A stretch of 64,000 nucleotides of DNA from Streptomyces sp. NBC_01237 (lineage in GTDB: Bacteria > Actinomycetota > Actinomycetes > Streptomycetales > Streptomycetaceae): assembly GCF_035917275.1 (NCBI RefSeq), contig NZ_CP108508.1, positions 2,356,001 through 2,420,000 on the forward strand, read 5' to 3'. Within the stretch, counting starts at the first letter, position 1. Every line of letters begins with the position of its first letter. The position numbers and the translations under genes are program-made. Shown piece by piece: positions 9,697 through 17,895 of the stretch. The notes below the pieces were generated by a model. It was not told the DNA's origin and ran no database searches. It was given only the letters and a program-made list of their open reading frames with translations.

Positions 9697-9734
9697 TTAA
9701 CTTGGGCGAAACAAATGGGTCATGCTTGAGAAAT
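9697..9734. promoter_or_regulatory. GlnR operator of glnA (a1-b1-a2-b2 boxes)
   Basis: Four 5-bp boxes are separated by exactly 6 bp each: TTAAC (9697-9701), GAAAC (9708-9712), GTCAT (9719-9723) and GAAAT (9730-9734). They match the known Streptomyces GlnR consensus gTnAc-n6-GaAAc repeated twice. GlnR is the OmpR-type activator of nitrogen-starvation genes. The site lies about 100 bp before the glnA start. Confidence 0.85.
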
Positions 9735-9830
9735 CCCGCCTGCCTATGGTCGGGTCCAGCGTGTGCCACCGCACTGGCGCACAAGAAGCTGCAACCCCGT
9801 CCCGCCCGGGCCGGGAGTAGGAGGAGTTGG

Positions 9831-11240
9831 ATGTTCCAGAACGCCGACGAAGTGCAGAAGTACGTCGCGGACAACGACGTCAAGTTCATCGACGTCCGCT
9901 TCTGCGACCTGCCCGGGGTGATGCAGCACTTCACGATCCCGGCAGCGTCCTTCGACCCGGCCGAGGAACTCGCCTTCGACGGTTCGTCGATCCGCGGCTT
10001 CCAGGCCATCCACGAGTCCGACATGGCCCTCCGCGCGGACCTGTCGACGGCTCGGGTGGACCCGTTCCGCCGCGACAAGACGGTCAACATCAACTTCTTC
10101 ATCCACGACCCGATCACCGGCGAGCAGTACAGCCGTGACCCGCGCAACGTGGCCAAGAAGGCCGAGGCGTACCTCACCTCCACCGGCATCGCCGACACGG
10201 CGTACTTCGGTCCCGAGGCCGAGTTCTACGTCTTCGACAACGTCCGCTTCCAGACGTCGGCGAACGAGAGCTTCTACCACATCGATTCCGAGGCAGGCGC
10301 CTGGAACACCGGTGCGACGGAGAACAACCGCGGCTACAAGGTCCGCTACAAGGGCGGCTACTTCCCGACCCCGCCGGTCGACCACTTCGCCGACCTGCGT
10401 GCCGAGATCTCCCTGGAGCTGGACAAGAACGGCCTCCAGGTCGAGCGCCAGCACCACGAGGTGGGCACCGCCGGCCAGGCCGAGATCAACTACAAGTTCA
10501 ACACGCTGCTGGCCGCGGCCGACGACCTGATGCTCTTCAAGTACATCGTGAAGAACGTCGCCTGGCGCAACGGCAAGACCGCGACCTTCATGCCGAAGCC
10601 GATCTTCGGCGACAACGGCTCGGGCATGCACGTCCACCAGTCCCTGTGGGCCGGCGGCGACCCGCTGTTCTACGACGAGCAGGGTTACGCGGGCCTGTCG
10701 GACATGGCGCGCTACTACATCGGCGGCATCCTCAAGCACGCCCCGTCGCTGCTGGCCTTCACCAACCCGACGGTGAACTCGTACCACCGCCTGGTCCCCG
10801 GCTTCGAGGCCCCGGTCAACATGGTCTACTCGCAGCGCAACCGCTCCGCCGCGATGCGTATCCCGATCACGGGCTCGAACCCGAAGGCCAAGCGCGTCGA
10901 GTTCCGCGCCCCGGACCCGTCCTCGAACCCGTACCTCGCCTTCTCGGCGCTGCTGATGGCGGGCCTCGACGGCGTGAAGAACAAGATCGAGCCGGCCGAG
11001 CCGATCGACAAGGACCTCTACGAGCTGGCTCCCGAGGAGCACGCCAACGTCCAGCAGGTCCCGACCTCGCTCCCGGCCGTCCTCGAAGCACTGGAGGCGG
11101 ACAACGAGTACCTCCAGGCCGGCGGCGTCTTCACGCCCGACCTGATCGAGACGTGGATCGACTACAAGCGCACGAACGAGATCGCCCCGATCCAGCTGCG
11201 CCCGCACCCGCACGAGTTCGAGCTGTACTTCGACCTCTAG
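9831..11240 (+). CDS. glnA: Type I glutamine synthetase GlnA
   Basis: This enzyme makes glutamine from glutamate, ammonia and ATP, the main ammonium-assimilation step; it is a cytoplasmic dodecamer. The protein has 469 aa, the GSI-beta length. Motifs visible are the beta-grasp signature FDGSSIRGF, the ATP-binding motif [16 protein letters not shown] (from about residue 257), and the adenylylation site Tyr397 in [10 protein letters not shown], the target of GlnE encoded at 52.9-55.9 kb. The start is the ATG after TAGGAGGA. A four-box GlnR operator lies upstream and a strong hairpin follows, so it is probably transcribed alone. Confidence 0.97.
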   Translation: MFQNADEVQKYVADNDVKFIDVRFCDLPGVMQHFTIPAASFDPAEELAFDGSSIRGFQAIHESDMALRADLSTARVDPFRRDKTVNINFFIHDPITGEQYSRDPRNVAKKAEAYLTSTGIADTAYFGPEAEFYVFDNVRFQTSANESFYHIDSEAGAWNTGATENNRGYKVRYKGGYFPTPPVDHFADLRAEISLELDKNGLQVERQHHEVGTAGQAEINYKFNTLLAAADDLMLFKYIVKNVAWRNGKTATFMPKPIFGDNGSGMHVHQSLWAGGDPLFYDEQGYAGLSDMARYYIGGILKHAPSLLAFTNPTVNSYHRLVPGFEAPVNMVYSQRNRSAAMRIPITGSNPKAKRVEFRAPDPSSNPYLAFSALLMAGLDGVKNKIEPAEPIDKDLYELAPEEHANVQQVPTSLPAVLEALEADNEYLQAGGVFTPDLIETWIDYKRTNEIAPIQLRPHPHEFELYFDL

Positions 11241-11266
11241 AGAGCGGGCCCGCGAGGGCACGGATC

Positions 11267-11305
11267 GAGGGCCGTCACCCCGTTAGTTCCGGGGTGGCGG
11301 CCCTC
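11267..11305. terminator. glnA terminator; first copy of a duplicated hairpin
   Basis: A 16-bp stem (GAGGGCCG-t-CACCCCG with its complement) closes a 7-bp loop 27 bp after glnA. The same hairpin recurs, almost base for base, at 12926-12964, so the two copies bracket the two-gene cassette in between. Confidence 0.85.
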
Positions 11306-11757
11306 GCTGCTTTGTTTCCGGGCTCCGTGTGCGGCAGCGGGCCTCTTGGTCTCCGAACAGTGCTCGTGATCAGTGACCTGCGGCGATTGTTGCGGCGGAG
11401 CGCTGATTCGGCCTTCCTTTGCCGGCTGGCGATGGGGTGCGCCGGTCTTGGCCCGGCGTCCTGCGGACTGTGTGTGGATCTTGGCCACCCGGTCCCCGAA
11501 GCGTGCGCCCGCGCGTGCGGGAGCCGTTCTTCTCGGCTGTCGGCCGCACCTGCGGTTCGTCCACGAGACGGGAGCGCGAGATGTTGGGTTACCTTGGGTG
11601 CGGCGCTGCTGCGGCAGCGTGTCTCGCCACATCCGGTCCCGGCGCCGGAGCGAGCAGTGGGCTCTTGAGAGTCATCCGCAGTTGGCAGTCAGCACGCATC
11701 CGGACATCCGATCCGTCTCTCCTGTCGTCGCCGGGCGGCACATGGAAGGGGCTACGT
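11306..11757. other. 452-bp leader region without a convincing gene
   Basis: This stretch lies inside the terminator-flanked segment, before its first gene. Open frames exist on both strands, but none has good codon structure plus a ribosome-binding site. Base composition is less GC-skewed than the neighbouring genes. It probably holds the promoter of the cassette and may hold remnants of an older element. Confidence 0.4.
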
Positions 11758-12657
11758 ATGTCCAGGTCACGCAACACCAACCGGCTGGCCAAGAAGATCC
11801 GTGATCACACGTCGCTGACGCTCTCGACCGCTTCCAGGCTGGCACAGCAGGCCAATGTCTACTGCGGGTCCTCGGTCGCGGATGCCCCCGCCCCGTATCA
11901 GCGCCGCCTGGAAGCACACGTTGCGCACGTGCTGGCAAGCCGCTTCCAGGATCGCCAGCTCAACGGCGCCCTCCTCGGAGTTCGAGAGGCCCAGCCGGAA
12001 GACCAGGGTCTGAAGCTGACTCTTGACTCCGATATGGCCGACGATGTGCTGCGTGAGCTGCTCCCGCGGTTTGATCACTACTACGGAGGTATCCGCGGAA
12101 TCCCCGGACTGCGTGTCCGCGGGAGCAACAGGCAATTGGTGCTCCACGACGCTCTCAGCTCTGCGCGAGTCACCCTGGTGCGACCCGATCGCGGCCCCAT
12201 GCGTCTGCCGTCCGCCCGTGATGGGGAGGTGCTTCTGTGGACAGGAGGCCCCGAAAGCCTCTCTCACGACGAAGGGCAGGAAGCCGAGGATTGGGTGGGC
12301 TCGCGAGCGATTCGTGACCTACAGGTACGCGACGTGCTGTTGAGTCGAATTCTGCGCTTCGCCGGCGTGGTCAACAGGACGGCGGAGCCACACGGGTTCG
12401 CCAACTGCTACACGCATCACTCCGGCGATCTTGTGATCGAGTGGTGCTGCGGTGACACCGTGGAAACCCTCTGCGCAAACCTCTTGGCTCACGGCTTCGC
12501 TCACGGTCTCCCTCGGGAGAAGGCGATCAGGTTGCTCTCTCGTCACTCAGCTCATCTCGGCGAACGCACAGTGATCTTGAATCGCCACGGTTCGTGTCTG
12601 TACGGCGGCGAGGCGCAGGAGGTCGCGGAGTACATCAGGAAGGGATACGGCTCGTGA
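11758..12657 (+). CDS. Hypothetical protein, first gene of the cassette
   Basis: A 299-aa protein not recognised. The ATG at 11758 follows GGAAGGGG at good spacing. Residues 8-30 (RLAKKIRDHTSLTLSTASRL) resemble the short helical N-termini of proteins carried by Streptomyces plasmids and integrative elements. The middle has ELLPRFDHYYGGIRGIPGLR. The C-terminal part has histidines and cysteines (FANCYTHHSGDLVIEWCCGD) that could bind metal. No signal peptide or membrane segment is seen. More A/T-ending codons than its neighbours suggest recent transfer. It overlaps the next gene by four bases (GTGA), so the two are probably translated together. Confidence 0.7.
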   Translation: MSRSRNTNRLAKKIRDHTSLTLSTASRLAQQANVYCGSSVADAPAPYQRRLEAHVAHVLASRFQDRQLNGALLGVREAQPEDQGLKLTLDSDMADDVLRELLPRFDHYYGGIRGIPGLRVRGSNRQLVLHDALSSARVTLVRPDRGPMRLPSARDGEVLLWTGGPESLSHDEGQEAEDWVGSRAIRDLQVRDVLLSRILRFAGVVNRTAEPHGFANCYTHHSGDLVIEWCCGDTVETLCANLLAHGFAHGLPREKAIRLLSRHSAHLGERTVILNRHGSCLYGGEAQEVAEYIRKGYGS

Positions 12658-12881
12658 CCCTGTCCGTGGTGATGCTCGGAGTGTCGGCGTGCGCAGTCCT
12701 GGGTGTCATCGTGCGCTGTGGGCGGGACGTGGCAGTGTTGCGCCACTTGGAGCGCCTTCTTGATGGCTGCGACCAAGGCCAACGAGTTGAGGTCTGCCGG
12801 ATCCTCGCCGCTTCCCTGCATGGGGTCGGGAGAGCGGAAGCTCGGGACGAGCAGCCGCCAGGTGAGCCGACGGCGCCGTAA
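12654..12881 (+). CDS. Small membrane-anchored protein, second gene of the cassette
   Basis: A 75-aa protein whose GTG start overlaps the stop of the previous gene (GTGA). Residues 1-19 (VTLSVVMLGVSACAVLGVIV) form one hydrophobic membrane segment. The rest is charged and helical (VLRHLERLLDGCDQGQRVEV) and ends in a Pro/Glu-rich tail, so it may anchor the larger protein at the membrane. The family is not recognised. The second copy of the glnA-type terminator follows 44 bp after the stop. Confidence 0.6.
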   Translation: MTLSVVMLGVSACAVLGVIVRCGRDVAVLRHLERLLDGCDQGQRVEVCRILAASLHGVGRAEARDEQPPGEPTAP

Positions 12882-12925
12882 GAACGCCGGCCTCCTGGGT
12901 GCTGAGGAATTGCACACGCGTTGAC

Positions 12926-12964
12926 CGAGGGCCGTCACCCCGTTTGTTCCGGGGTGGCGGCCCT
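12926..12964. terminator. Second copy of the glnA-type terminator hairpin
   Basis: The same 16-bp stem as at 11267-11305, with TTTGTTC instead of TTAGTTC in the loop. It serves the cassette and, on the other strand, the lipoprotein gene that ends at 12991. Confidence 0.8.
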
Positions 12965-12990
12965 CGGGCGTCGGTGGCCGGCCGGCGCCG

Positions 12991-13476
12991 TCAGTGGCGC
13001 AGGGCCGTTGCCACCTCTGCCGTGACGTCTCCGTCGAGCTTGCGGTTGCTGCGGGCCGTGGCGTCCTTGGGTGTGGCGGGCCGGGCGTCGTCGACCGTGA
13101 CGACCGTGGTGTCGAGCAGGTTGCCGCCCTTGTCATGGAAGTTGATCTGCACGGCGTAGGACTTGGCCGAGTCGGTGCCGTTGGTCACGGTGAACTCCGC
13201 CGTGGAGCGGCCGTCGCCGTCCTTGCCCACCGTGCCGAGCTCGATGTCGCCCTTGGCGTCGACGCCATCCTTGAATTCGTTCAGTTTGTCCTGTGCGGCG
13301 GCCGTGGCGGAGGCGACCACGTCGGAGCCCCTGGATGCCACCGAGGAGGCTGCCGACGCGGCCTTGGAGACCGCGCCGGAGGGGCTGTTCCCGTCGTCCG
13401 AACAGCCCGCGGCGGCCGATGCCACGGCCGCGGCCAGCAGCACGGCCCGTACGCCTCGTACGCCTCGCCCGGTCAT
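12991..13476 (-). CDS. Secreted lipoprotein with FxLYD-like domain
   Basis: A 161-aa protein with a lipoprotein signal peptide: basic GRGVRGVR, a hydrophobic run, then AAAGC with the lipidated Cys at position 25. A Ser/Ala-rich spacer follows (residues 30-70). The C-terminal domain (about 85-161) contains STAEFTVTNGTDSAKSYAVQ and GGNLLDTTVVTVDDARP, a pattern like the FxLYD beta-sandwich domain of actinobacterial lipoproteins. It should sit on the outer face of the membrane. It shares its downstream hairpin with the cassette on the other strand. The function is unknown. Confidence 0.7.
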   Translation of the reverse strand: MTGRGVRGVRAVLLAAAVASAAAGCSDDGNSPSGAVSKAASAASSVASRGSDVVASATAAAQDKLNEFKDGVDAKGDIELGTVGKDGDGRSTAEFTVTNGTDSAKSYAVQINFHDKGGNLLDTTVVTVDDARPATPKDATARSNRKLDGDVTAEVATALRH

Positions 13477-13560
13477 ATGCGCCTCCCAGCACTCGCGATG
13501 GTCCCAGTCAAGGCCGCCGGGGGCGGGGCCGCATGCCGGGTACGCCGACCGGGGCATGGC

Positions 13561-13586
13561 TGTGCCCCCGGTCTCCCGGGGGCACA
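13561..13586 (-). terminator. Hairpin terminator of the 101-aa gene
   Basis: An 11-bp perfect stem (TGTGCCCCCGG and its complement) with a 4-bp loop lies 13 bp past the stop of the gene ending at 13599. Confidence 0.75.
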
Positions 13587-13598
13587 GGTCCAGGTGGG

Positions 13599-13904
13599 TC
13601 AGCGGCCGTAGCGGATCAGGGTGCGGACCATGCGGCACGTGGTGTCGGACGGCGGGTGGATGCCGAGGTGTTCGGCGGTGGTACGTATCTTGTGGTTGCT
13701 GGCGCTGGCCGGCTGATACACGCCCGTGTCGAGCAGGGCGATCGCCAGGCGCATCGCCTTGAGCCGACGGTTGTGGGAGACGTACCACTCGCGGGGGCGT
13801 CCCGCGGGAAGCCTCTTCTTCTGCAGTGGCTTCGGCAGCGGCGGGTGGAAGGGCATGGCGAGCTGAGTGTCGAGCGGCTTGGTCGTGACTGCGGCAACGG
13901 CCAT
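13599..13904 (-). CDS. Small basic hypothetical protein
   Basis: A 101-aa protein starting at an ATG six bases after CCAGGAGG. It is basic and rich in proline near the N-terminus (PFHPPLPKPLQKK), then carries a probable helical DNA-binding-like segment (RRLKAMRLAIALLDTGVY, then IRTTAEHLGIHPPSDTTCRM). The second segment could be a helix-turn-helix, but no family is recognised. It is transcribed in the same direction as the lipoprotein gene, with its own terminator between them, and is divergent from the ArsC-like gene. Confidence 0.6.
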   Translation of the reverse strand: MAVAAVTTKPLDTQLAMPFHPPLPKPLQKKRLPAGRPREWYVSHNRRLKAMRLAIALLDTGVYQPASASNHKIRTTAEHLGIHPPSDTTCRMVRTLIRYGR

Positions 13905-14023
13905 CGGCAACCTCCTGGCACGGTCGTGGATCCCTCACGAACTACCCCCATTTTACTGCCCCCCACTGACAATCGCCCCTGGCCAGAGGGTATTTCGGCA
14001 ACCCCTCCCGTAACCTGGGCCCC

Positions 14024-14383
14024 ATGGAGATCTGGATCAATCCCGCCTGTTCCAAGTGCCGCAGCGCGGTGGACCTGCTCGACGCGGAGGGGGCCGACTA
14101 CACCGTCCGGCGCTACCTGGAGGACATCCCCTCGCCCGACGAGATCCGGGCCGTGCTGGACCGGCTGGGGCTGGAGCCGTGGGACATCACACGCACCCAG
14201 GAGGCGGTCGCCAAGGAGCTGGGGATCAAGGAGTGGCCGCGGGAGGACGGTTCGCGGGAGCGGTGGATCGCGGCGCTCGCCGGGCACCCGAAGCTGATCC
14301 AGCGGCCGATCATCACCGCGGACGACGGCAGCGCCGTCGTGGCGCGTACGGACGAGGCGGTCCGGGAAGCACTCGGGCGTTGA
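14024..14383 (+). CDS. ArsC/Spx-family arsenate reductase-like protein
   Basis: A 119-aa thioredoxin-fold protein of the ArsC family. The N-terminal redox motif is NPACSKCRSA, a C-x2-C arrangement (C9 and C12). The family motifs RRYLEDIPSPDEI, LIQRPIITADD and the C-terminal helix follow. Classical plasmid ArsC uses one Cys with downstream arginines; the Arg in QRP is present here. No arsenic-resistance partners lie nearby, so arsenate reduction is uncertain and a general thiol-redox role is as likely. It starts 40 bp after a run of unstructured DNA, divergent from the small basic protein. Confidence 0.8.
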   Translation: MEIWINPACSKCRSAVDLLDAEGADYTVRRYLEDIPSPDEIRAVLDRLGLEPWDITRTQEAVAKELGIKEWPREDGSRERWIAALAGHPKLIQRPIITADDGSAVVARTDEAVREALGR

Positions 14384-14534
14384 GATCCGGCCGGCCCGCC
14401 TGTACGGAGAGAGCCCCCACGAGCACGCGCGCCCGTCAGCATCTGCCCGCCGTCCGGATCGCGGAGCCGCGGGCCGAGCGGGAGAGCCGGCCGGAGCCGC
14501 GGGCCCGGCTGAGGTGAACGGCGGCCGGAGCGGC

Positions 14535-15032
14535 TCAGCGCTCGTCCGTGCCCGCACGCTTGGCGGTGGCAAGCGCGATCCGGTTCCAGGTGTTGATGGT
14601 GAGGATCAGCGCGAGCAGCTGGGCCAGTTCCGGCTCGTCGAAGTGCGTCGCGGCCCGCTCGTACACCGCGTCGCTCACCCCGCCGTCCGCGACCCGGGTG
14701 ACCGCGTCGGTGAGGGCGAGGGCCGCCTGCTCCTTCTCCGTGAAGAAGTGGGCCGCCTCCTGCCACACGGCGACCATGTGCAGCCGCTCCTCGCTCTCGC
14801 CCGCCCTACGGGCGTCGGTGGTGTGCATGTGGAGGCAGTACGCGCAGTGGTTGAGGTGCGAGGAACGGATCTGCACCAGCTCCACCAGGGCGGGGTCCAG
14901 CCCCTCGCGGGCCGCCGCGTCGAGGCCGATCACGGCCCGGAAGACCTTCGGGACGGCCTTGGCGAAATTGAGCCGGACGGTGGTGGCGGCGGTGGCGGTG
15001 CGGTCGTTCGTCTTGATCTCTGTCGTCGTCAT
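14535..15032 (-). CDS. Carboxymuconolactone decarboxylase/AhpD-like alkylhydroperoxidase
   Basis: A 165-aa helical protein with the AhpD-type core motif CAYCLHMHTTDARRAGE, giving the C-x2-C redox pair and the nearby His that relays protons. Proteins of this kind reduce peroxides or act as small redox partners in the cytoplasm. The gene is divergent from a MocR-type regulator with only 47 bp between starts (32 bp if the regulator starts at 15065), a common layout in which the regulator controls the enzyme gene. Whether it has true peroxidase activity cannot be told from sequence. Confidence 0.85.
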   Translation of the reverse strand: MTTTEIKTNDRTATAATTVRLNFAKAVPKVFRAVIGLDAAAREGLDPALVELVQIRSSHLNHCAYCLHMHTTDARRAGESEERLHMVAVWQEAAHFFTEKEQAALALTDAVTRVADGGVSDAVYERAATHFDEPELAQLLALILTINTWNRIALATAKRAGTDER

Positions 15033-15079
15033 GGGTACGAATCTATGAGCACGGGCGACCGGACATGGGGTGCATTCGC

Positions 15080-16498
15080 ATGGCAGTTTCGTGGGTCAAT
15101 TCGGCTGAGGTCCTCGGCAGTGATCTGCCGCTGGAGCTGTCCGGTACGGGCAACCGGCGGGCCGTCCTGATGCGGGCCCTGCGCGAGGCGATCCGCTCCG
15201 GCCGGCTCGCCCCCGGCACCCGGCTGCCGCCGTACCGTTCGCTCGCCGCCGATCTGGGGCTGGCCCGCAACACGGTCGCCGACGCGTACGCGGAGCTCGT
15301 CGCCGAGGGGTGGCTCGCCGCCCGGCAGGGCTCGGGCACCCGGGTCGCCGAGCGCACCGCGCCCCGCACCCCGGTCGGCAGGCCGCGCACCCCGGAGCGG
15401 TCCGCCCTGCCGGCCCACGATCTGGTCCAGGGCAGACCGGACCCGTCGGTCTTCCCCCGGACCGCGTGGCTGGCCTCGGCCCGCCGCGCGCTCACCCGGG
15501 CACCGCACGACGCCTTCGGGCCGGGCGATCCGCGCGGGCGGCCCGAGCTGCGGCGCGCCCTGGCCGGCTATCTGGCCCGGGTGCGCGGGGTGCGGGCCTC
15601 CCCCGAGCGGATCGTCCTCTGCTCGGGGGCCGCCCACGGGCTGCGCCTGCTGGCGGAGGTGCTGGGCGGGCCATGGGCGGCGGAGGAGTACGGGCTGCCG
15701 TTCCATCGCGAACTGCTCGCCGGGCAGGGGGTCGGCACCCGGCCGCTGACCGTCGACGAACACGGCGCCCGGGTGGCGGAGCTGGGCAGGACGGACCGGG
15801 CCGTGCTGCTCACCCCGGCCCACCAGTTCCCCACCGGCGGGCCGCTGCGTCCCGACCGCCGGGCCGCCGCGGTCGACTGGGCGCGGGCCGCGGGAGCGCT
15901 GGTCGTGGAGGACGACTACGACGGTGAGTTCCGCTACGACAGGCAGCCGGTGGGCGCGGTTCAAGGGCTCGATCCCGAGCATGTGGTGCTGCTGGGGTCG
16001 GTGAGCAAGAGCCTCTCCACCACTCTGCGGATCGGCTGGCTGGTGCTGCCCGAGCGGCTGGTGGAGGCGGTGGTCGCGGCCAAGGGTGAGCGCGAGCAGT
16101 GGTCGAGCGCCACGGAGCAGCTGACGCTCGCGGACTTCGTGGAGTCGGGGGCGTACGACCGGCAGGTCCGCCGGATGCGCCAGCGTCACCGGCGCCGCCG
16201 CGACCAGCTCGTGGCGGCGCTGGAGCGGCGGGCGCCGCACGTCCGGGTCACCGGGATCTCGGCGGGCCTTCACGCGGTGCTGGAACTCCCGCCCGGCACC
16301 GAGCGCTCGGTGGTCCGGGCGGCCGCCTGGCAGGGGCTGGCCGTCGAGGGCCTCGCCGACTATCTGCATCCGAGTGCCCTCGCTCCTCGGGGCGGCGGCC
16401 GGGACGGGCTGGTCGTGGGGTACGCGACACCACCCGAGCACGCGTATCCGGAGGCGCTGGAGGCCCTGTGCCGCGCCCTGCCGCCCGTTCTCGGCTGA
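15080..16498 (+). CDS. MocR/PdxR-type regulator (GntR HTH fused to aminotransferase domain)
   Basis: A 472-aa fusion typical of MocR proteins. Residues about 20-85 form the GntR winged helix (LREAIRSGRLAPGTRLPPYR, then LAADLGLARNTVADAYAELV). Residues about 110-470 form a fold-type I aminotransferase domain, with VVEDDYDGEFRYD and the PLP-binding lysine in LLGSVSKSLSTTLRIGW. Such proteins sense pyridoxal phosphate or related amines. The ATG at 15080 follows GGGGTG; an ATG at 15065 would add five residues and cannot be excluded. The likely target is the divergent AhpD-like gene. Confidence 0.85.
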   Translation: MAVSWVNSAEVLGSDLPLELSGTGNRRAVLMRALREAIRSGRLAPGTRLPPYRSLAADLGLARNTVADAYAELVAEGWLAARQGSGTRVAERTAPRTPVGRPRTPERSALPAHDLVQGRPDPSVFPRTAWLASARRALTRAPHDAFGPGDPRGRPELRRALAGYLARVRGVRASPERIVLCSGAAHGLRLLAEVLGGPWAAEEYGLPFHRELLAGQGVGTRPLTVDEHGARVAELGRTDRAVLLTPAHQFPTGGPLRPDRRAAAVDWARAAGALVVEDDYDGEFRYDRQPVGAVQGLDPEHVVLLGSVSKSLSTTLRIGWLVLPERLVEAVVAAKGEREQWSSATEQLTLADFVESGAYDRQVRRMRQRHRRRRDQLVAALERRAPHVRVTGISAGLHAVLELPPGTERSVVRAAAWQGLAVEGLADYLHPSALAPRGGGRDGLVVGYATPPEHAYPEALEALCRALPPVLG

Positions 16499-16777
16499 GG
16501 CGTGCCACGCGAACTCCGGCGCTGTCGGCCGGGTGATGCCGGGTGAAGGACATACAGACGCCGGAAGAATCCGTTCGCCGGAGCCGCGTGCCAGTCATTG
16601 ACCGGAATGCGGTTCATCGCCGCCTTCGCCAGGTGGTCCCTCACCTCTCCGGGCAGATCGCAGGCACGGAATTCCCCGGTGGCTTTGTTCTTCGTGCCGC
16701 GCTGCCTGCCGGTGATCCGGTTCGGGCTGTTGCGCCACGCACCGGGGACGTCGGCCTCGGCCGCACCGCCGCGCCCG
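16499..16777 (-). pseudogene. Possible gene remnant in the MocR/Gfo gap
   Basis: The 279 bp between the MocR gene and the Gfo/Idh/MocA gene hold an open minus-strand frame from about 16776 to 16360 with reasonable codon structure. It contains phrases such as GEVRDHLAKAAMNRIPVNDW. There is no start codon at its upstream end and it runs into the MocR gene. It may be the remnant of a gene or simply chance in high-GC DNA. The family is not recognised. Confidence 0.2.
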
Positions 16778-17698
16778 CTAGACCCCGTCGGGAGCCCCCA
16801 GGCCGGCCTCGGCCCGCGCGAGCAGTTCGGTGAGCCGCAGCCCGAACCGTACGTCGCAGGGGTGCGGCACTCCGGTACGTACCGATGCGGCCAGTGCGTC
16901 CACCGCCGCCCGGAACGGGTCCACCGCGCCGTCCCACCCCGGCAGGGTGACCGTCCCGTGTTCGCCCCTCAGCTCGATCTCGGTGCCTGCCGCGCCCAGG
17001 GGCGCGCTCAGCCCGAGCGTCACGGTGCTGGAGGCGCCGGAGGTGTGGCGGAGCACCAGGTGTGCGGTGTCGGCGGGTCCGCGGGCCGAGGTCACCTCCG
17101 TCACGTCGCCCAGTACCGGGATCAGGACCGAGAGCACATGCGGGCCGACGTCCCAGAGTCCGCCCTTGTCGCGGCGCCACGGGGAGGCGGCGTACTCGCT
17201 GGTGGAGTCCGGCCCGTACAGCGCGCCGAGCCACTGGGCGCGGGCGGTGAACCAGCCGTCCACCGCGGCCTGTTCGGTGATCCAGTCGGAGGTCGCGGTG
17301 GCGAAACGCAGGGTGCAGAAGACGATGGAGGCGACTCCCGACTCCGCCGCGGCGTCCGCCACCTCACGGGCCCCCGCCACGGTGGTCGCGACCGGCTTGT
17401 CCATCAGGAGATGGCATCCGGCTGCCGCCGCCCGCGCGGCCAGCGGGGCCTGTACGTCCGGCGGCAGCGCGAAGGCGACGGCGTCGCTCGCGGCGAACAG
17501 CGCGTCGATGCCCGCGTCGTCCGTGTACGCCCGTGTTCCATGGGCGGCGGCGAGTTCTTCCGCCGCTTCGGGGCGGCGGCCCCAGATCCCGCTCAGTTCC
17601 ACGTCCGGGTGGGCGGCGAGGGCGGGGGCCTGGGTGTTGCGGGCCCAGGGGCCCGTGCCGAGCAGGCCGATGCGCAGGGGGGCGGTGGGTGTCGTCAT
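16778..17698 (-). CDS. Gfo/Idh/MocA family oxidoreductase
   Basis: A 306-aa NAD(P)-dependent oxidoreductase. The N-terminal Rossmann domain opens with IGLLGTGPWARNTQAPALA; the family motif with the active-site lysine is LLMDKPVATT (about residues 95-104). The C-terminal alpha/beta domain includes GGLWDVGPHVLSVL, carrying the Asp and His usually found at the active site. These enzymes oxidise or reduce sugars and inositols. The start is the ATG opening MTTPTAPLRI. It is divergent from the TROVE-like gene and shares no obvious pathway with it. Substrate unknown. Confidence 0.85.
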   Translation of the reverse strand: MTTPTAPLRIGLLGTGPWARNTQAPALAAHPDVELSGIWGRRPEAAEELAAAHGTRAYTDDAGIDALFAASDAVAFALPPDVQAPLAARAAAAGCHLLMDKPVATTVAGAREVADAAAESGVASIVFCTLRFATATSDWITEQAAVDGWFTARAQWLGALYGPDSTSEYAASPWRRDKGGLWDVGPHVLSVLIPVLGDVTEVTSARGPADTAHLVLRHTSGASSTVTLGLSAPLGAAGTEIELRGEHGTVTLPGWDGAVDPFRAAVDALAASVRTGVPHPCDVRFGLRLTELLARAEAGLGAPDGV

Positions 17699-17895
17699 AC
17701 GGGCCAGTGTGCCCGGTCCGCTTATGGGGTGGCGGTGCGCGAAGGTGGGCGGATACGTTTCTCCGGCCGGCCGCGGGACTTCGGCTGCGACTTCCGGGAC
17801 TTGCCTATGAAGCAGTGATTTCGCTGTTCGCGCCTCCATTCCCCGGCCGGCTCCCCGGTACCCGTACGGGCCGGTGAAGCAGCACGGGGGAATCC

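Larger units (their letters stand above)
11267..12965. mobile_element. Candidate cassette flanked by direct copies of the glnA terminator
   Basis: Two near-identical copies of about 40 bp (11267-11305 and 12926-12964, differing at one loop base) flank 1.6 kb holding two overlapping genes and a 450-bp leader. In the first 86 or so codons of the main gene about one fifth end in A or T, clearly more than in neighbouring genes. No integrase, transposase or terminal inverted repeat is present. A direct repeat around foreign-looking DNA suggests insertion by target duplication or by recombination at the terminator. The mechanism is inferred. Confidence 0.45.

Noticed and set aside
11237..11632. Minus-strand ORF covering the first hairpin copy
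   Set aside because: It shares a peptide with a second ORF only because both cross the duplicated terminator. It has no coding signature or start signal.
12552..13136. Minus-strand ORF covering the second hairpin copy
   Set aside because: Same reason; it also overlaps the lipoprotein gene in another frame.
17699..17895. Possible Y RNA gene next to the TROVE-like gene
   Set aside because: No T-loop-like motif or stable tRNA-like fold was seen in the 197 bp, although a computed covariance search could still find one.
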